A stretch of 6,244 nt of DNA from Prochlorococcus marinus str. MIT 9215 (GTDB lineage Bacteria > Cyanobacteriota > Cyanobacteriia > PCC-6307 > Cyanobiaceae). Shown one piece after another: positions 1 through 5,344 of this stretch. Made by a program: the position numbers and the translations under genes. The stretch covers positions 1 through 6,244 of the forward strand of contig CATBLW010000041.1 in the NCBI GenBank assembly GCA_949486985.1, in the 5' to 3' direction. The stretch's first letter is position 1, and each line of letters starts with the position of its first letter. The notes beneath the pieces are model-generated. The model was not told where the DNA came from. It saw nothing but the letters and a program-made list of their open reading frames with translations, and ran no database searches.

Positions 1-110
1 AAGAGGTCCAATAAAGAATCAGGCGAACTGTCTATCCATAGCTTAAGCAAGGATAATGCCAGCAAATTAACTAGAATTAGTGCGATGAATCGAATCTTAG
101 GGTCCTTCAT
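1..110 (-). CDS. N-terminus of a membrane-anchored hypothetical protein (partial, runs off left edge)
   Basis: The minus strand opens with ATG at 110-108 and stays open for 36 codons to the window edge. The visible protein begins MKDPKIR and continues with one hydrophobic stretch at about residues 8-26 (FIALILVNLLALSLLKLWI). It then becomes polar (DSSPDS). A basic start followed by a single span, with no Ala-X-Ala cleavage site, suggests an uncleaved signal anchor with the rest of the protein outside the cytoplasm. The family cannot be told from 36 residues. No Shine-Dalgarno sequence precedes the ATG, which is common in marine picocyanobacteria. A TAATAT element about 20 bases upstream of the start could be part of the promoter. 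The gene diverges from the SDR gene at 495. That this is coding rests on the codon-like N-terminus and typical anchor topology; it is an inference. Confidence 0.55.
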   Translation of the reverse strand, partial: MKDPKIRFIALILVNLLALSLLKLWIDSSPDSLLDL

Positions 111-426
111 TAGTCAATTATTCATTTTTCAATATTACACGCAATAATGCTTTCTGAAACAGTGCTTACAAAACTGGTTACCATTTTCATCAACCACTGA
201 TCATCGATGCTATTGCCCCCCAATCAAAACAGCCATGGAAGCACTTGAAGATGAACAGAAATACAGCCTATTCCAGGCGATATTGTGCAATGATTAATTT
301 GCTAACTCGTAAGTTTGGCAATACAAATAAGCCGGGACTACGATCGCCCCTTTTTGTGTTACATGAATAGAGAACGATAGGAAGAAAATAATCAGTCTCA
401 ACTTGAATTTGAATCTGATCACAAAA
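111..426. other. Gene-poor intergenic stretch with a possible small transcript
   Basis: No convincing protein gene was found here on either strand. Two very short plus-strand ORFs exist, with ATG at 147 (17 residues) and ATG at 235 (20 residues, beginning MEALEDEQKY). Both have plausible composition but are too short to defend. A weak promoter-like pair, TTGCTA at 299-304 and TACAAA at 322-327 with a 17-base spacer, would start a transcript near 334. That transcript would stop at the terminator hairpin at 427-455, giving an RNA of roughly 120-130 bases. This would be a candidate noncoding RNA, but nothing in it matches a known cyanobacterial RNA family that I recognise. Confidence 0.3.
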
Positions 427-461
427 ACCCACTCTGGAATCGATCGGGAGTGGGTCCTTTT
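423..461. terminator. Strong bidirectional rho-independent terminator
   Basis: ACCCACTC at 427-434 pairs perfectly with GAGTGGGT at 448-455 around a 13-base loop. Five A residues lie on the left (423-427, one of them within the stem). On the plus strand the right arm is followed by CCTTTT. On the minus strand the stem is followed directly by TTTTTG, so the hairpin should work in both directions and slightly better on minus. It lies only 33 bases before the TTG start of the SDR gene. Either that gene's promoter is squeezed between the two, or the hairpin acts as an attenuator in its leader. Confidence 0.7.
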
Positions 462-494
462 CGCTAGACCTTCTGAACTTGCAGAGAATTAACC

Positions 495-1178
495 TTGAGC
501 ATCAAGCTGGCCATTAGCGGAGCCTCGGGCAAAACGGGGTATCGCATCGCCGAAGAAGCACTCAAAGCAGGGCTACAGGTACGACTGTTGCTTCGTGCCA
601 ACTCAAAATTGCCTGAGAGCCTACAAAGTTGCGAACAACGACGTCTCTCATTAGGCGACGCTAATGCTCTTGATGAAGCCTTGAGAGGCTGCGATGCACT
701 GGTGATTGCCACAGGTGCAAGGCCATCCATTGACCTTACGGGGCCTGCTCGGATTGACGCCTGGGGAGTGAGAAGGCAAGTCGCTAGCTGCGAGCGCGTG
801 GGCATTAAACGCTTGCTGCTAGTGAGTTCACTATGTGCTGGCCGCTGGCAGCACCCTCTCAACCTTTTTGGCCTGATCTTGATATGGAAAAGGATCGGGG
901 AACAAGCACTAGAACAAAGCAACCTCGATTGGACTGTGATCCGTCCAGGCGGTTTACTCGAGCAAGAAGACGATCTAGAGCTCCAAGGAATCCGATACTC
1001 AGGTCCCAATAGCCAGGAGAATGATTCAATCCCCCGCCGCCTTGTTGCGCAATGCTGCGTAGAAGCGGTTAAAACGCCGAAATCTATCGGTCGAATTATC
1101 GAAATAACCAGCGGCACAGATCTTCAAGCCATCAACCTGGAGAAGGCACTTGAAGCTCCCGCGATGCGGGTGTCATAG
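495..1178 (+). CDS. Atypical SDR-family NAD(P)-binding protein
   Basis: This 227-residue protein belongs to the NAD(P)-binding atypical short-chain dehydrogenases (SDR_a5 / NmrA-like group, related to plant At5g02240-type proteins). The Rossmann fold starts at residue 3, with the dinucleotide motif GASGKTG at 9-15. A basic residue after strand 2 (LLLR, R34) favours NADP. Strand 4 ends in ATGA (72-75) and strand 5 in LLLVSSL (107-113). The helix WKRIGEQALEQS (131-142) carries the conserved Lys132, but there is no Tyr four residues before it, so the classical YxxxK catalytic pair is incomplete. The family signature WTVIRPGGL lies at 146-154. The protein is soluble and cytoplasmic; its substrate is unknown, and many relatives are cofactor-binding regulators or assembly factors. 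The start is TTG at 495, chosen because the fold begins immediately and an in-frame TAA (489-491) lies just upstream. A 67-residue gene follows 30 bases downstream and may be co-transcribed. Confidence 0.9.
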   Translation: MSIKLAISGASGKTGYRIAEEALKAGLQVRLLLRANSKLPESLQSCEQRRLSLGDANALDEALRGCDALVIATGARPSIDLTGPARIDAWGVRRQVASCERVGIKRLLLVSSLCAGRWQHPLNLFGLILIWKRIGEQALEQSNLDWTVIRPGGLLEQEDDLELQGIRYSGPNSQENDSIPRRLVAQCCVEAVKTPKSIGRIIEITSGTDLQAINLEKALEAPAMRVS

Positions 1179-1208
1179 TCTCTTAAAGCGAAGTGTGCGC
1201 TGCCGTTC

Positions 1209-1412
1209 ATGAACACAAATGCAAGGATCGATGCATTGCAATTGATGCTTACAGACCTGCGCACTCGTAACGAGCCCATCCGTCATAAGGCTGCATTCAG
1301 AGGATGCCAACCAGAGTTCCACGCCCTTGTCAGCCAACTAATAGAACAACTTGAATCAAAGCTGCTAGCAGAGAAGCAACTACAGCGGGCTAACAATCAA
1401 CAAACGACGTAA
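1209..1412 (+). CDS. Small helical hypothetical protein (67 aa)
   Basis: The 67-residue product is polar and predicted to be mostly helical. A first helix spans about residues 4-20 (NARIDALQLMLTDLRTR). A short linker containing FRGCQPEF follows, and then a longer heptad-like helix at about 36-62 (EFHALVSQLIEQLESKLLAE, and on). This suggests a helical hairpin or a small coiled coil that could oligomerise or bind a partner. There is no signal peptide, membrane segment or recognisable catalytic motif. The single Cys (residue 33) sits in the linker. It begins with ATG 30 bases after the SDR stop codon and no terminator separates them, so the two are probably one transcript. I do not recognise the family. 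Coding status is supported by good composition and by fitting cleanly between the SDR gene and the convergent acetyltransferase. Confidence 0.65.
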   Translation: MNTNARIDALQLMLTDLRTRNEPIRHKAAFRGCQPEFHALVSQLIEQLESKLLAEKQLQRANNQQTT

Positions 1413-1508
1413 TATTCAGCAAGAATTAAGAAGACCAATTAATTATTTTTCTCAAATCTTAGTGTCAACTAAGCCTCTAGAATCTATCGATAACACTGAA
1501 TGATTAAT
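1413..1508. other. AT-rich spacer between convergent genes
   Basis: This 96-base spacer separates the 3' ends of the small helical gene (plus) and the acetyltransferase (minus). It contains an AATTAATT palindrome followed by TATTTTT near 1437-1448, which may help release the plus-strand transcript. I found no stem strong enough to call an intrinsic terminator. Confidence 0.3.
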
Positions 1509-2399
1509 TCAGCCTAACTCCAAGCATGCCAAGCCATAAACATCTGCCAAGGAGATGGGTGGTTGAACTCCGCGATACATCCGTAAAGTGCTTGATACTT
1601 GACTAAAGCCCAACCTTTGAAGAAGGTCATCGGCAAGTGGATTCGCGCCTGGAGTGTCCAACAAAACCACGCCCGGATGCCGATCGATCAATCGCCGAAG
1701 AAGAAGCTCTGCTAGCTGCGGCGTATCGGCCAACAACGGGCCAATACGCCAACCTTCACCATCCTGCAACAAACATGGCCTGATCCTTCCAAATCCATGG
1801 CATCGGCCATTGCCATCAACCAAAGCCAGAACGGTCCCAGCAGGATGCTTGAGCCAATCCGCCAGGAAATGAGGCCTTGGGCTTGGCTCACGCATGGCGT
1901 CATAAGCCTGTATCGCCATCGCTGGAATCGATTCACCCTCTAACAACTGCAGGCCATTGGCCTCAAAACCAGAGGAATCATCTGTAGCCATCAGCTCTCC
2001 ATTGCCCACCAATTGCCAGCGGGTTGTTGGGGAAGCAGCTTCAAAACCCCAACGTTTGTAATCATCAACCCGATCAAGACTGGCCTCTAAACCAATACAA
2101 GGCAGATCAACGAGATGCTCAAGAGCGTGCTCCCACATTTGAACGCCATAGCCATGGCCACGCTGTTCAGGCACAACCATGAACAACCCAATAAAACCGT
2201 AAGCAGCGTTGTAACGAACCCCTGCAATGCAACCAACAGGGCTATTCCCTAGCCAGCCAACCCAGAGCCCCTGACGGTCTGTATGACGATAAATACTTAC
2301 ATCACCAACCCCTGGAGCAAATCCCTCGCCTCGAGCCCATTGCGTGACAGGGGGTATGTCATCTCGCTGCAAGGGGCGAATCTTCAGCAACGAGGGCAT
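1509..2399 (-). CDS. Two-domain GNAT-family N-acetyltransferase
   Basis: This 296-residue protein transfers an acetyl group from acetyl-CoA to an amine that cannot be identified from the sequence. The N-terminal GNAT domain (about residues 4-130) starts with the β1 segment KIRPLQRDDIPPV. It includes β4 (YGFIGLFMVVPEQ, 67-79) and the acetyl-CoA pyrophosphate-binding motif QRGHGYG at 79-85, which fits the Q/RxxGxG/A rule. It ends with a typical YKRWGF (114-119). The C-terminal half (about 145-277) looks like the second, degenerate GNAT domain of YitH/HolE-type proteins (Acetyltransf_18), with FGRIRPC at 203-209, GPLLAD at 220-225 and the closing MYRG at 274-277. The architecture and length match that family. 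ATG at 2399 is the start; no Shine-Dalgarno sequence is visible, but a hairpin lies just upstream. The gene stands alone on the minus strand and is soluble. Confidence 0.88.
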   Translation of the reverse strand: MPSLLKIRPLQRDDIPPVTQWARGEGFAPGVGDVSIYRHTDRQGLWVGWLGNSPVGCIAGVRYNAAYGFIGLFMVVPEQRGHGYGVQMWEHALEHLVDLPCIGLEASLDRVDDYKRWGFEAASPTTRWQLVGNGELMATDDSSGFEANGLQLLEGESIPAMAIQAYDAMREPSPRPHFLADWLKHPAGTVLALVDGNGRCHGFGRIRPCLLQDGEGWRIGPLLADTPQLAELLLRRLIDRHPGVVLLDTPGANPLADDLLQRLGFSQVSSTLRMYRGVQPPISLADVYGLACLELG

Positions 2400-2419
2400 G
2401 GCATTGCGAATACAGAGTG

Positions 2420-2448
2420 GGGATCGGCATCATGCAAAAGCAGATCCC
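2420..2448. promoter_or_regulatory. Inverted repeat upstream of the acetyltransferase
   Basis: GGGATC at 2420-2425 pairs with GATCCC at 2443-2448, and inside the loop GCA-TCA-TGC (2427-2435) forms a second small stem. The element lies 21 bases upstream of the acetyltransferase ATG on the minus strand. It could be a leader hairpin or an operator. It lacks a T-tract, so it is not a terminator. The assignment as a regulatory site is tentative. Confidence 0.2.
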
Positions 2449-2759
2449 TTTTGCCCAATGATGGGGCCTTAATCGCTTTTGTCCTGACTAAAAATTTTCA
2501 ACGCTAGATAAAACAGCGAGCATGGCTACCGAATCGCAATCCTTTAAATATTCTTTGTGTTGAAACACTAGTCGCAAAATGATTCAAACCATCTTACGAC
2601 ACAACAATCAGCAGAATAGAACCCATATTCCAACCAACATTCACAAGCCCTGAAGCAACCAAAAAGATGCAAAATAGCTCCAATAGACTTCAAGTTACTA
2701 GAGAATAGGCCCTCTGGTTAAGAATAAGAATCCAAGCAAGAATCATATAGGAGAATATT
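2449..2759. other. Intergenic region with little recognisable content
   Basis: Between the acetyltransferase and the Trp-rich membrane gene I see no gene of normal size on either strand. The only candidate is a 29-codon minus-strand ORF at 2594-2683, listed separately. A three-fold ATTCTT repeat on the minus strand (in the 2723-2744 area) and a weak AGAG/CTCT stem (2699-2714) lie downstream of the membrane gene. Neither is a convincing terminator. Confidence 0.3.
2594..2683 (-). CDS. Possible tiny single-span membrane protein (29 aa)
   Basis: A minus-strand ORF begins with TTG at 2683 and ends in TAA at 2596-2594. It encodes 29 residues starting MELFCIFLVASGLV and ending GSILLIVVS. It is almost entirely hydrophobic, with NVGWN in the middle, and would form one membrane span. 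Cyanobacteria carry many peptides of this size in photosynthetic and NDH complexes, but this one matches none that I recognise. It lies 76 bases downstream of the Trp-rich membrane gene on the same strand. There is no clear Shine-Dalgarno sequence, the start is TTG, and AT-rich spacers can give such ORFs by chance, so this is a low-confidence call. Confidence 0.2.
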   Translation of the reverse strand: MELFCIFLVASGLVNVGWNMGSILLIVVS

Positions 2760-2993
2760 CTAAGGATCTAATTCCTGCTGTTGCTGACGGTATGCCGTTG
2801 GAACAAGCCAAAGAAAAAGCAACCACCAACCAATGACAATGACAGCCAACAATGCAGACAGCCAAAGCAGATGAGGCCACCACCAACTAAAGGCTAAAAT
2901 ACAGACACCAGTGAGCAGAATGCTCCAAGGCTGACACCACCAAGGTTTCTCACTCCAAAAGCTTGGGGATGATGATTTGCCCGAATCAGACAT
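2760..2993 (-). CDS. Small Trp-rich membrane protein, probably DUF6737-like
   Basis: The 77-residue product has a polar N-terminus rich in Ser. It then has the striking segment KPWWCQPWSILLTG (16-29) and two hydrophobic spans at about 24-40 and 43-64, ending in a charged tail with QQQQ. This pattern reminds me of the cyanobacterial and plastid-lineage DUF6737 proteins, whose function is unknown; that link is from memory and moderate. The tail after the second span suggests a short helical hairpin in the cytoplasmic or thylakoid membrane. The start is taken as ATG at 2993, because its A is the last base of the upstream gene's TGA (TGATG), a standard coupling arrangement. A TTG three bases earlier is possible but overlaps more. 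Co-expression with the PPC-glutaredoxin gene is therefore likely. Confidence 0.75.
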   Translation of the reverse strand: MSDSGKSSSPSFWSEKPWWCQPWSILLTGVCILAFSWWWPHLLWLSALLAVIVIGWWLLFLWLVPTAYRQQQQELDP

Positions 2994-3610
2994 CAACGGA
3001 AAGATTCCAATTCACCCGATCCATGCAGCTCTGCCAAAGCTTCATATCCTCCTAAAAACTCTCCATCAATGAAGATCTGGGGGAAGGTGGAGACACCACT
3101 ACGTTGCTTCACAAGATTGAACTCTTCATCATTTTCAACCGTTTTTACAGTGTGTTGAATGTCAAGCGAACGGAGCATTCGCAAAGATCTTGCTGACCAA
3201 GGACATTCTTGCAATACAGCAACCTCAACTCTTGGAGAACCATTCTGCTTGGGAATATCTTTTAAAGGCGATTGAGATTGGGGCTCATCGATTAATCCCA
3301 GCAAGACATCAACGCCCTTGAGAACAAGGCTTCCAGGCTCAAGGTGTCCTCCTAAAACCTGGCAGGAACCATCTGAAACACTCAAATGCAGATGGACTCC
3401 GCTAGGGGAAACTGTGCCATTGAGCGTGATGATCTCCAGGTTGCCCTCGAGCACCGTTGGCTCAGGCTGTTCAGGGCACTGAAATACTGCTCTCGACAAA
3501 TTGCCAACAACACCAAGCACAAAACCAGAGGAGTCTTCCTGCTTGGCCAACTGTTCAAGACTTAAGCGCAGGTCACTACCAGCTGGAAGCTTTGACGCCA
3601 GTGATCGCAT
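2993..3610 (-). CDS. PPC/DUF296 domain fused to a CPWS glutaredoxin domain
   Basis: The 205-residue protein joins two domains. Residues about 1-107 fit the PPC (DUF296) fold, known from plant AT-hook proteins and from bacterial stand-alone proteins. They include GFVLGVVGNLSRA (29-41), LEIITLNGTVSPSGVHLHLS (58-77) and the GGHLEPG motif (87-93), where His residues (73, 75, 89) may bind metal as in bacterial PPC proteins. After a polar linker (about 108-125), a glutaredoxin domain covers about 127-205. It has VEVAVLQE, the active site CPWS (136-139), the cis-proline segment TFPQIFIDG (175-183) and GGYEAL (187-192) for glutathione binding. The second active-site Cys is replaced by Ser, so it is monothiol-type. 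ATG at 3610 is preferred because AGAGGG precedes it; an in-frame TTG at 3682 would add 24 residues that do not look like part of the fold. The stop overlaps the downstream membrane gene. Confidence 0.85.
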   Translation of the reverse strand: MRSLASKLPAGSDLRLSLEQLAKQEDSSGFVLGVVGNLSRAVFQCPEQPEPTVLEGNLEIITLNGTVSPSGVHLHLSVSDGSCQVLGGHLEPGSLVLKGVDVLLGLIDEPQSQSPLKDIPKQNGSPRVEVAVLQECPWSARSLRMLRSLDIQHTVKTVENDEEFNLVKQRSGVSTFPQIFIDGEFLGGYEALAELHGSGELESFR

Positions 3611-3614
3611 CGAA

Positions 3615-3620
3615 CCCTCT
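3615..3620 (-). promoter_or_regulatory. Shine-Dalgarno sequence choosing the ATG start of the PPC-glutaredoxin gene
   Basis: On the minus strand AGAGGG lies four bases before the ATG at 3610-3608. It is one of the few clear ribosome-binding sequences in the window. It supports the shorter form of the protein over the TTG start 72 bases upstream. The spacing is slightly short of the usual optimum. Confidence 0.45.
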
Positions 3621-3735
3621 ATGAAGCGCTGACAGATTAGAAGATCATTTACGGCGGAGGCGGACTTGCAATCAATAAACAAGCGTCTTTACCAAGCAAT
3701 AACCGACCCAAAACCAGCAATCAACACGCTAGCGT

Positions 3736-3741
3736 TACAAT
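3736..3741 (+). promoter_or_regulatory. Candidate -10 element for the ribbon-helix-helix gene
   Basis: TACAAT matches the TATAAT consensus at five of six positions and would place the transcript start near 3748, giving a leader of about 19 bases before the GTG start. No good -35 box sits 17 bases upstream, which is common in cyanobacteria but leaves the call weak. Confidence 0.3.
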
Positions 3742-3766
3742 TCAGTGTCATCACAAACACTAAAGC

Positions 3767-4003
3767 GTGTCATTACTGCAAAGCTTGGCCCAGGAGCTGC
3801 AGGAACGCCTGCAACCAGCAGCAGAAACTCATACGGCGGCAGAGGTCGCCAATGCCGCCGAATCGGAACGCCTCAATGTGACCCTGCCAGCAGGCTTAAT
3901 GGACCGACTAAAGCAACATGCCCTAGCCGAGCGTCGTAGCTGTAGCAGCCTCGCGACCTTCCTAATCGAAGATGGTCTTCGTAAACATCAGCGGCTGAGC
4001 TAA
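3767..4003 (+). CDS. Small ribbon-helix-helix (CopG/Arc-type) protein
   Basis: This 78-residue protein has a polar, Ala/Gln-rich N-terminal extension (1-34). It is followed by what looks like a ribbon-helix-helix DNA-binding unit: strand RLNVTLP (35-41), helix A at about 42-56 (AGLMDRLKQHALAER) and helix B at about 58-74 (SCSSLATFLIEDGLRKH). RHH proteins dimerise and insert the paired strands into the DNA major groove; the likely contact residues here are R35, N37 and T39. It could be a transcriptional regulator or an orphan antitoxin, but no toxin gene lies next to it. The start is GTG at 3767, with no Shine-Dalgarno sequence, and the fold begins well downstream, so a shorter form is possible. 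It is divergent from the PPC-glutaredoxin gene, 156 bases away, and its own promoter region may be its target. Confidence 0.75.
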   Translation: MSLLQSLAQELQERLQPAAETHTAAEVANAAESERLNVTLPAGLMDRLKQHALAERRSCSSLATFLIEDGLRKHQRLS

Positions 4004-4014
4004 TCCCAAAAAGC

Positions 4015-4051
4015 AATGATTATCTATTCAGCCCGTAGATTGAAAATCATT
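4015..4051. repeat. Two-part hairpin between convergent genes
   Basis: AATGATT (4015-4021) pairs with AATCATT (4045-4051), and directly inside ATCTA (4022-4026) pairs with TAGAT (4036-4040), with a four-base bulge TGAA. Together these give 12 pairs around a nine-base loop. It begins 11 bases after the stop of the RHH gene and faces the 3' end of the channel gene. It has no T-tract on plus, so it may be a 3'-end stabilising structure or a weak bidirectional terminator. Confidence 0.35.
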
Positions 4052-4116
4052 ACCAACCACAATCATACAATCTGATCACAATTAACGAGCCCAACCACTC
4101 AAGAGCAAGCAAACCA

Positions 4117-4139
4117 GTTCAATCCAACTAGTTCAATCC
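4117..4139. repeat. Short direct duplication at the channel stop codon
   Basis: GTTCAATCC occurs at 4117-4125 and again at 4131-4139, separated by AACTA. The second copy encodes the last codons of the channel gene, while the first lies just past its stop on the minus strand. It looks like a small tandem duplication of about 14 bases and probably has no function. Confidence 0.4.
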
Positions 4140-5270
4140 TTTTTCATCCAACATTTCATCAGCAATCTGCTTGATAACCCCTTCGCGATGCATGCGCAAC
4201 AATTCAATATCAAGAGGCCGACTGAGAAAACTATCAGTCGGGACAACAAAACCATAGGTTTGAAGAGAAAGGTTAAAAGAAGCCAATCGCAATTGTTGCT
4301 GAGGATTCTGCTGAATGTAGTAACGCAAGGCAGGACGATCAAATATCACCCCTTTGGTCTTACCCTTCTGCATTAACATGACAGCATCAGCTAAATTATT
4401 AGCAGGGGAAGGTATTGCACCATATTTTTTCGCCCATTTTTCACTTGTTGTTCCTGAAACTACACCCATAGAATTACCACGCAATCCAGTGGGTTCAGCT
4501 ATACCTTTTGCAGGAGCACCAGACAAAGAAACCGTAAAAGCTGATGCCAATCCTGCAGTGAGAGTTGAAACCGTCACCAAAGAAATAACCATCCAGGCTC
4601 CAGCAATGGTTCTGCCAGTTCGAGATAAGGGAGCTCTATCTCCATAGCCAACCGTTGTCAATGTCACCACTGCAAACCACATTCCATTTCCGACACCCTT
4701 GACGTATTGGGATGGAAACTGTTCGTAATTCTTGCGCCTCTCTGCCAACCAAATCAAATTGCCAACAACAAACACAGCAATGATCAATGCACCTACGGAT
4801 GACAACGCTGCCATGCCAACAAATGGCTTCAAACGTGCCAACAATGTTGGCGGTTGCTTTGGCAGCAACACGCCCTCTTCCCCATAGAAGTAAGGCTGTG
4901 TGAAATTGATCGATTCAAGCGCCATCCGGTCAGGTGTGATGCTGATCGGACCAATAGCCACGTCAATATCTCTATCAACAACTGCCTGCACATTGGCATC
5001 TGTGTTGGGTTGTGGAACAAACCGATATTCCAACTTCAACGCTGAGGCCACCTGCTTCCAGACTTCAATGCTGATGCCCTGGTAATACACGCCCTCACCC
5101 TTAACCCTTTGTTCTACGAAAGGTGGGTTGCCGCTCACTCCAATCCTCAAGACATTGGCACTAATCGGCAAAGGCGCAGCCATCACCAAAAAGAAGGTCA
5201 ATGAAAGCCTTCGAATCAAAGGTATTAATCGCAATACATTCACTAGAGGCTGATCCAAACTAAAACTCAT
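4128..5270 (-). CDS. GluR0-type ligand-gated potassium channel
   Basis: The 380-residue protein has the layout of prokaryotic ionotropic glutamate receptors such as Synechocystis GluR0 (about 400 residues). A signal peptide covers about 1-38 (RRLSLTFFLVMAAPLPISA). The first half of a periplasmic solute-binding (SBP_bac_3) domain spans about 40-140, with DVAIGPISITPDRMALESIN and the conserved ligand-binding Arg115. A pore module follows: first span about 152-175, pore helix at about 194-205, potassium filter TTVGYGD at 205-211, and second span about 221-246. The second half of the ligand domain (about 255-378) has SGTTSEKW (272-279) and a candidate ligand Asp311 in VIFDRPALR. No third membrane span is present, as in GluR0. 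The filter predicts K+ selectivity. The ligand is probably an amino acid but cannot be assigned. It lies on the minus strand, 74 bases from the divergent DUF3104 gene. Confidence 0.92.
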   Translation of the reverse strand: MSFSLDQPLVNVLRLIPLIRRLSLTFFLVMAAPLPISANVLRIGVSGNPPFVEQRVKGEGVYYQGISIEVWKQVASALKLEYRFVPQPNTDANVQAVVDRDIDVAIGPISITPDRMALESINFTQPYFYGEEGVLLPKQPPTLLARLKPFVGMAALSSVGALIIAVFVVGNLIWLAERRKNYEQFPSQYVKGVGNGMWFAVVTLTTVGYGDRAPLSRTGRTIAGAWMVISLVTVSTLTAGLASAFTVSLSGAPAKGIAEPTGLRGNSMGVVSGTTSEKWAKKYGAIPSPANNLADAVMLMQKGKTKGVIFDRPALRYYIQQNPQQQLRLASFNLSLQTYGFVVPTDSFLSRPLDIELLRMHREGVIKQIADEMLDEKGLN

Positions 5271-5344
5271 CGCCCCATCTACAGGAACAACAACAGCAAA
5301 GAGACGACAACCGAGCCTCCGTGCTAGTACACATGCACTGATTC
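5271..5344. promoter_or_regulatory. Divergent promoter region of channel and DUF3104 genes
   Basis: This 74-base spacer must hold the promoters of both divergent genes unless one lies inside the other. It contains GTGC-N10-GCAC (5322-5339) as a small inverted repeat just before the DUF3104 ATG. I see no clear -35/-10 pair or known cyanobacterial regulator site. Confidence 0.35.

Noticed and set aside
147..297. Two tiny plus-strand ORFs (17 and 20 residues) as remnants of one gene
   Set aside because: They lie in different frames, have no recognisable motif, and are too short to show common descent.
310..325. GTA-N10-TAC resembling an NtcA site
   Set aside because: NtcA sites need GTA-N8-TAC; the spacing here is ten bases, so it does not fit.
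333..356. GGG...CCC stem followed by TTTTT as a second terminator
   Set aside because: The stem is only three to four pairs around a ten-base loop, too weak to call beside the clear hairpin at 427-455.
464..1117. Long minus-strand ORF of 217 codons over the SDR gene
   Set aside because: Its translation is rich in Ser, Arg and Cys with no domain-like pattern, while the plus strand encodes a clear Rossmann-fold protein with all family motifs.
2453..2467. GCCC-AATGATG-GGGC hairpin as a plus-strand terminator
   Set aside because: The stem is only four pairs and there is no plus-strand gene upstream for it to terminate.
4354..4647. Plus-strand ORF of 97 codons within the channel gene
   Set aside because: It is a shadow of the channel coding sequence, whose minus-strand product has a complete and well-known architecture.
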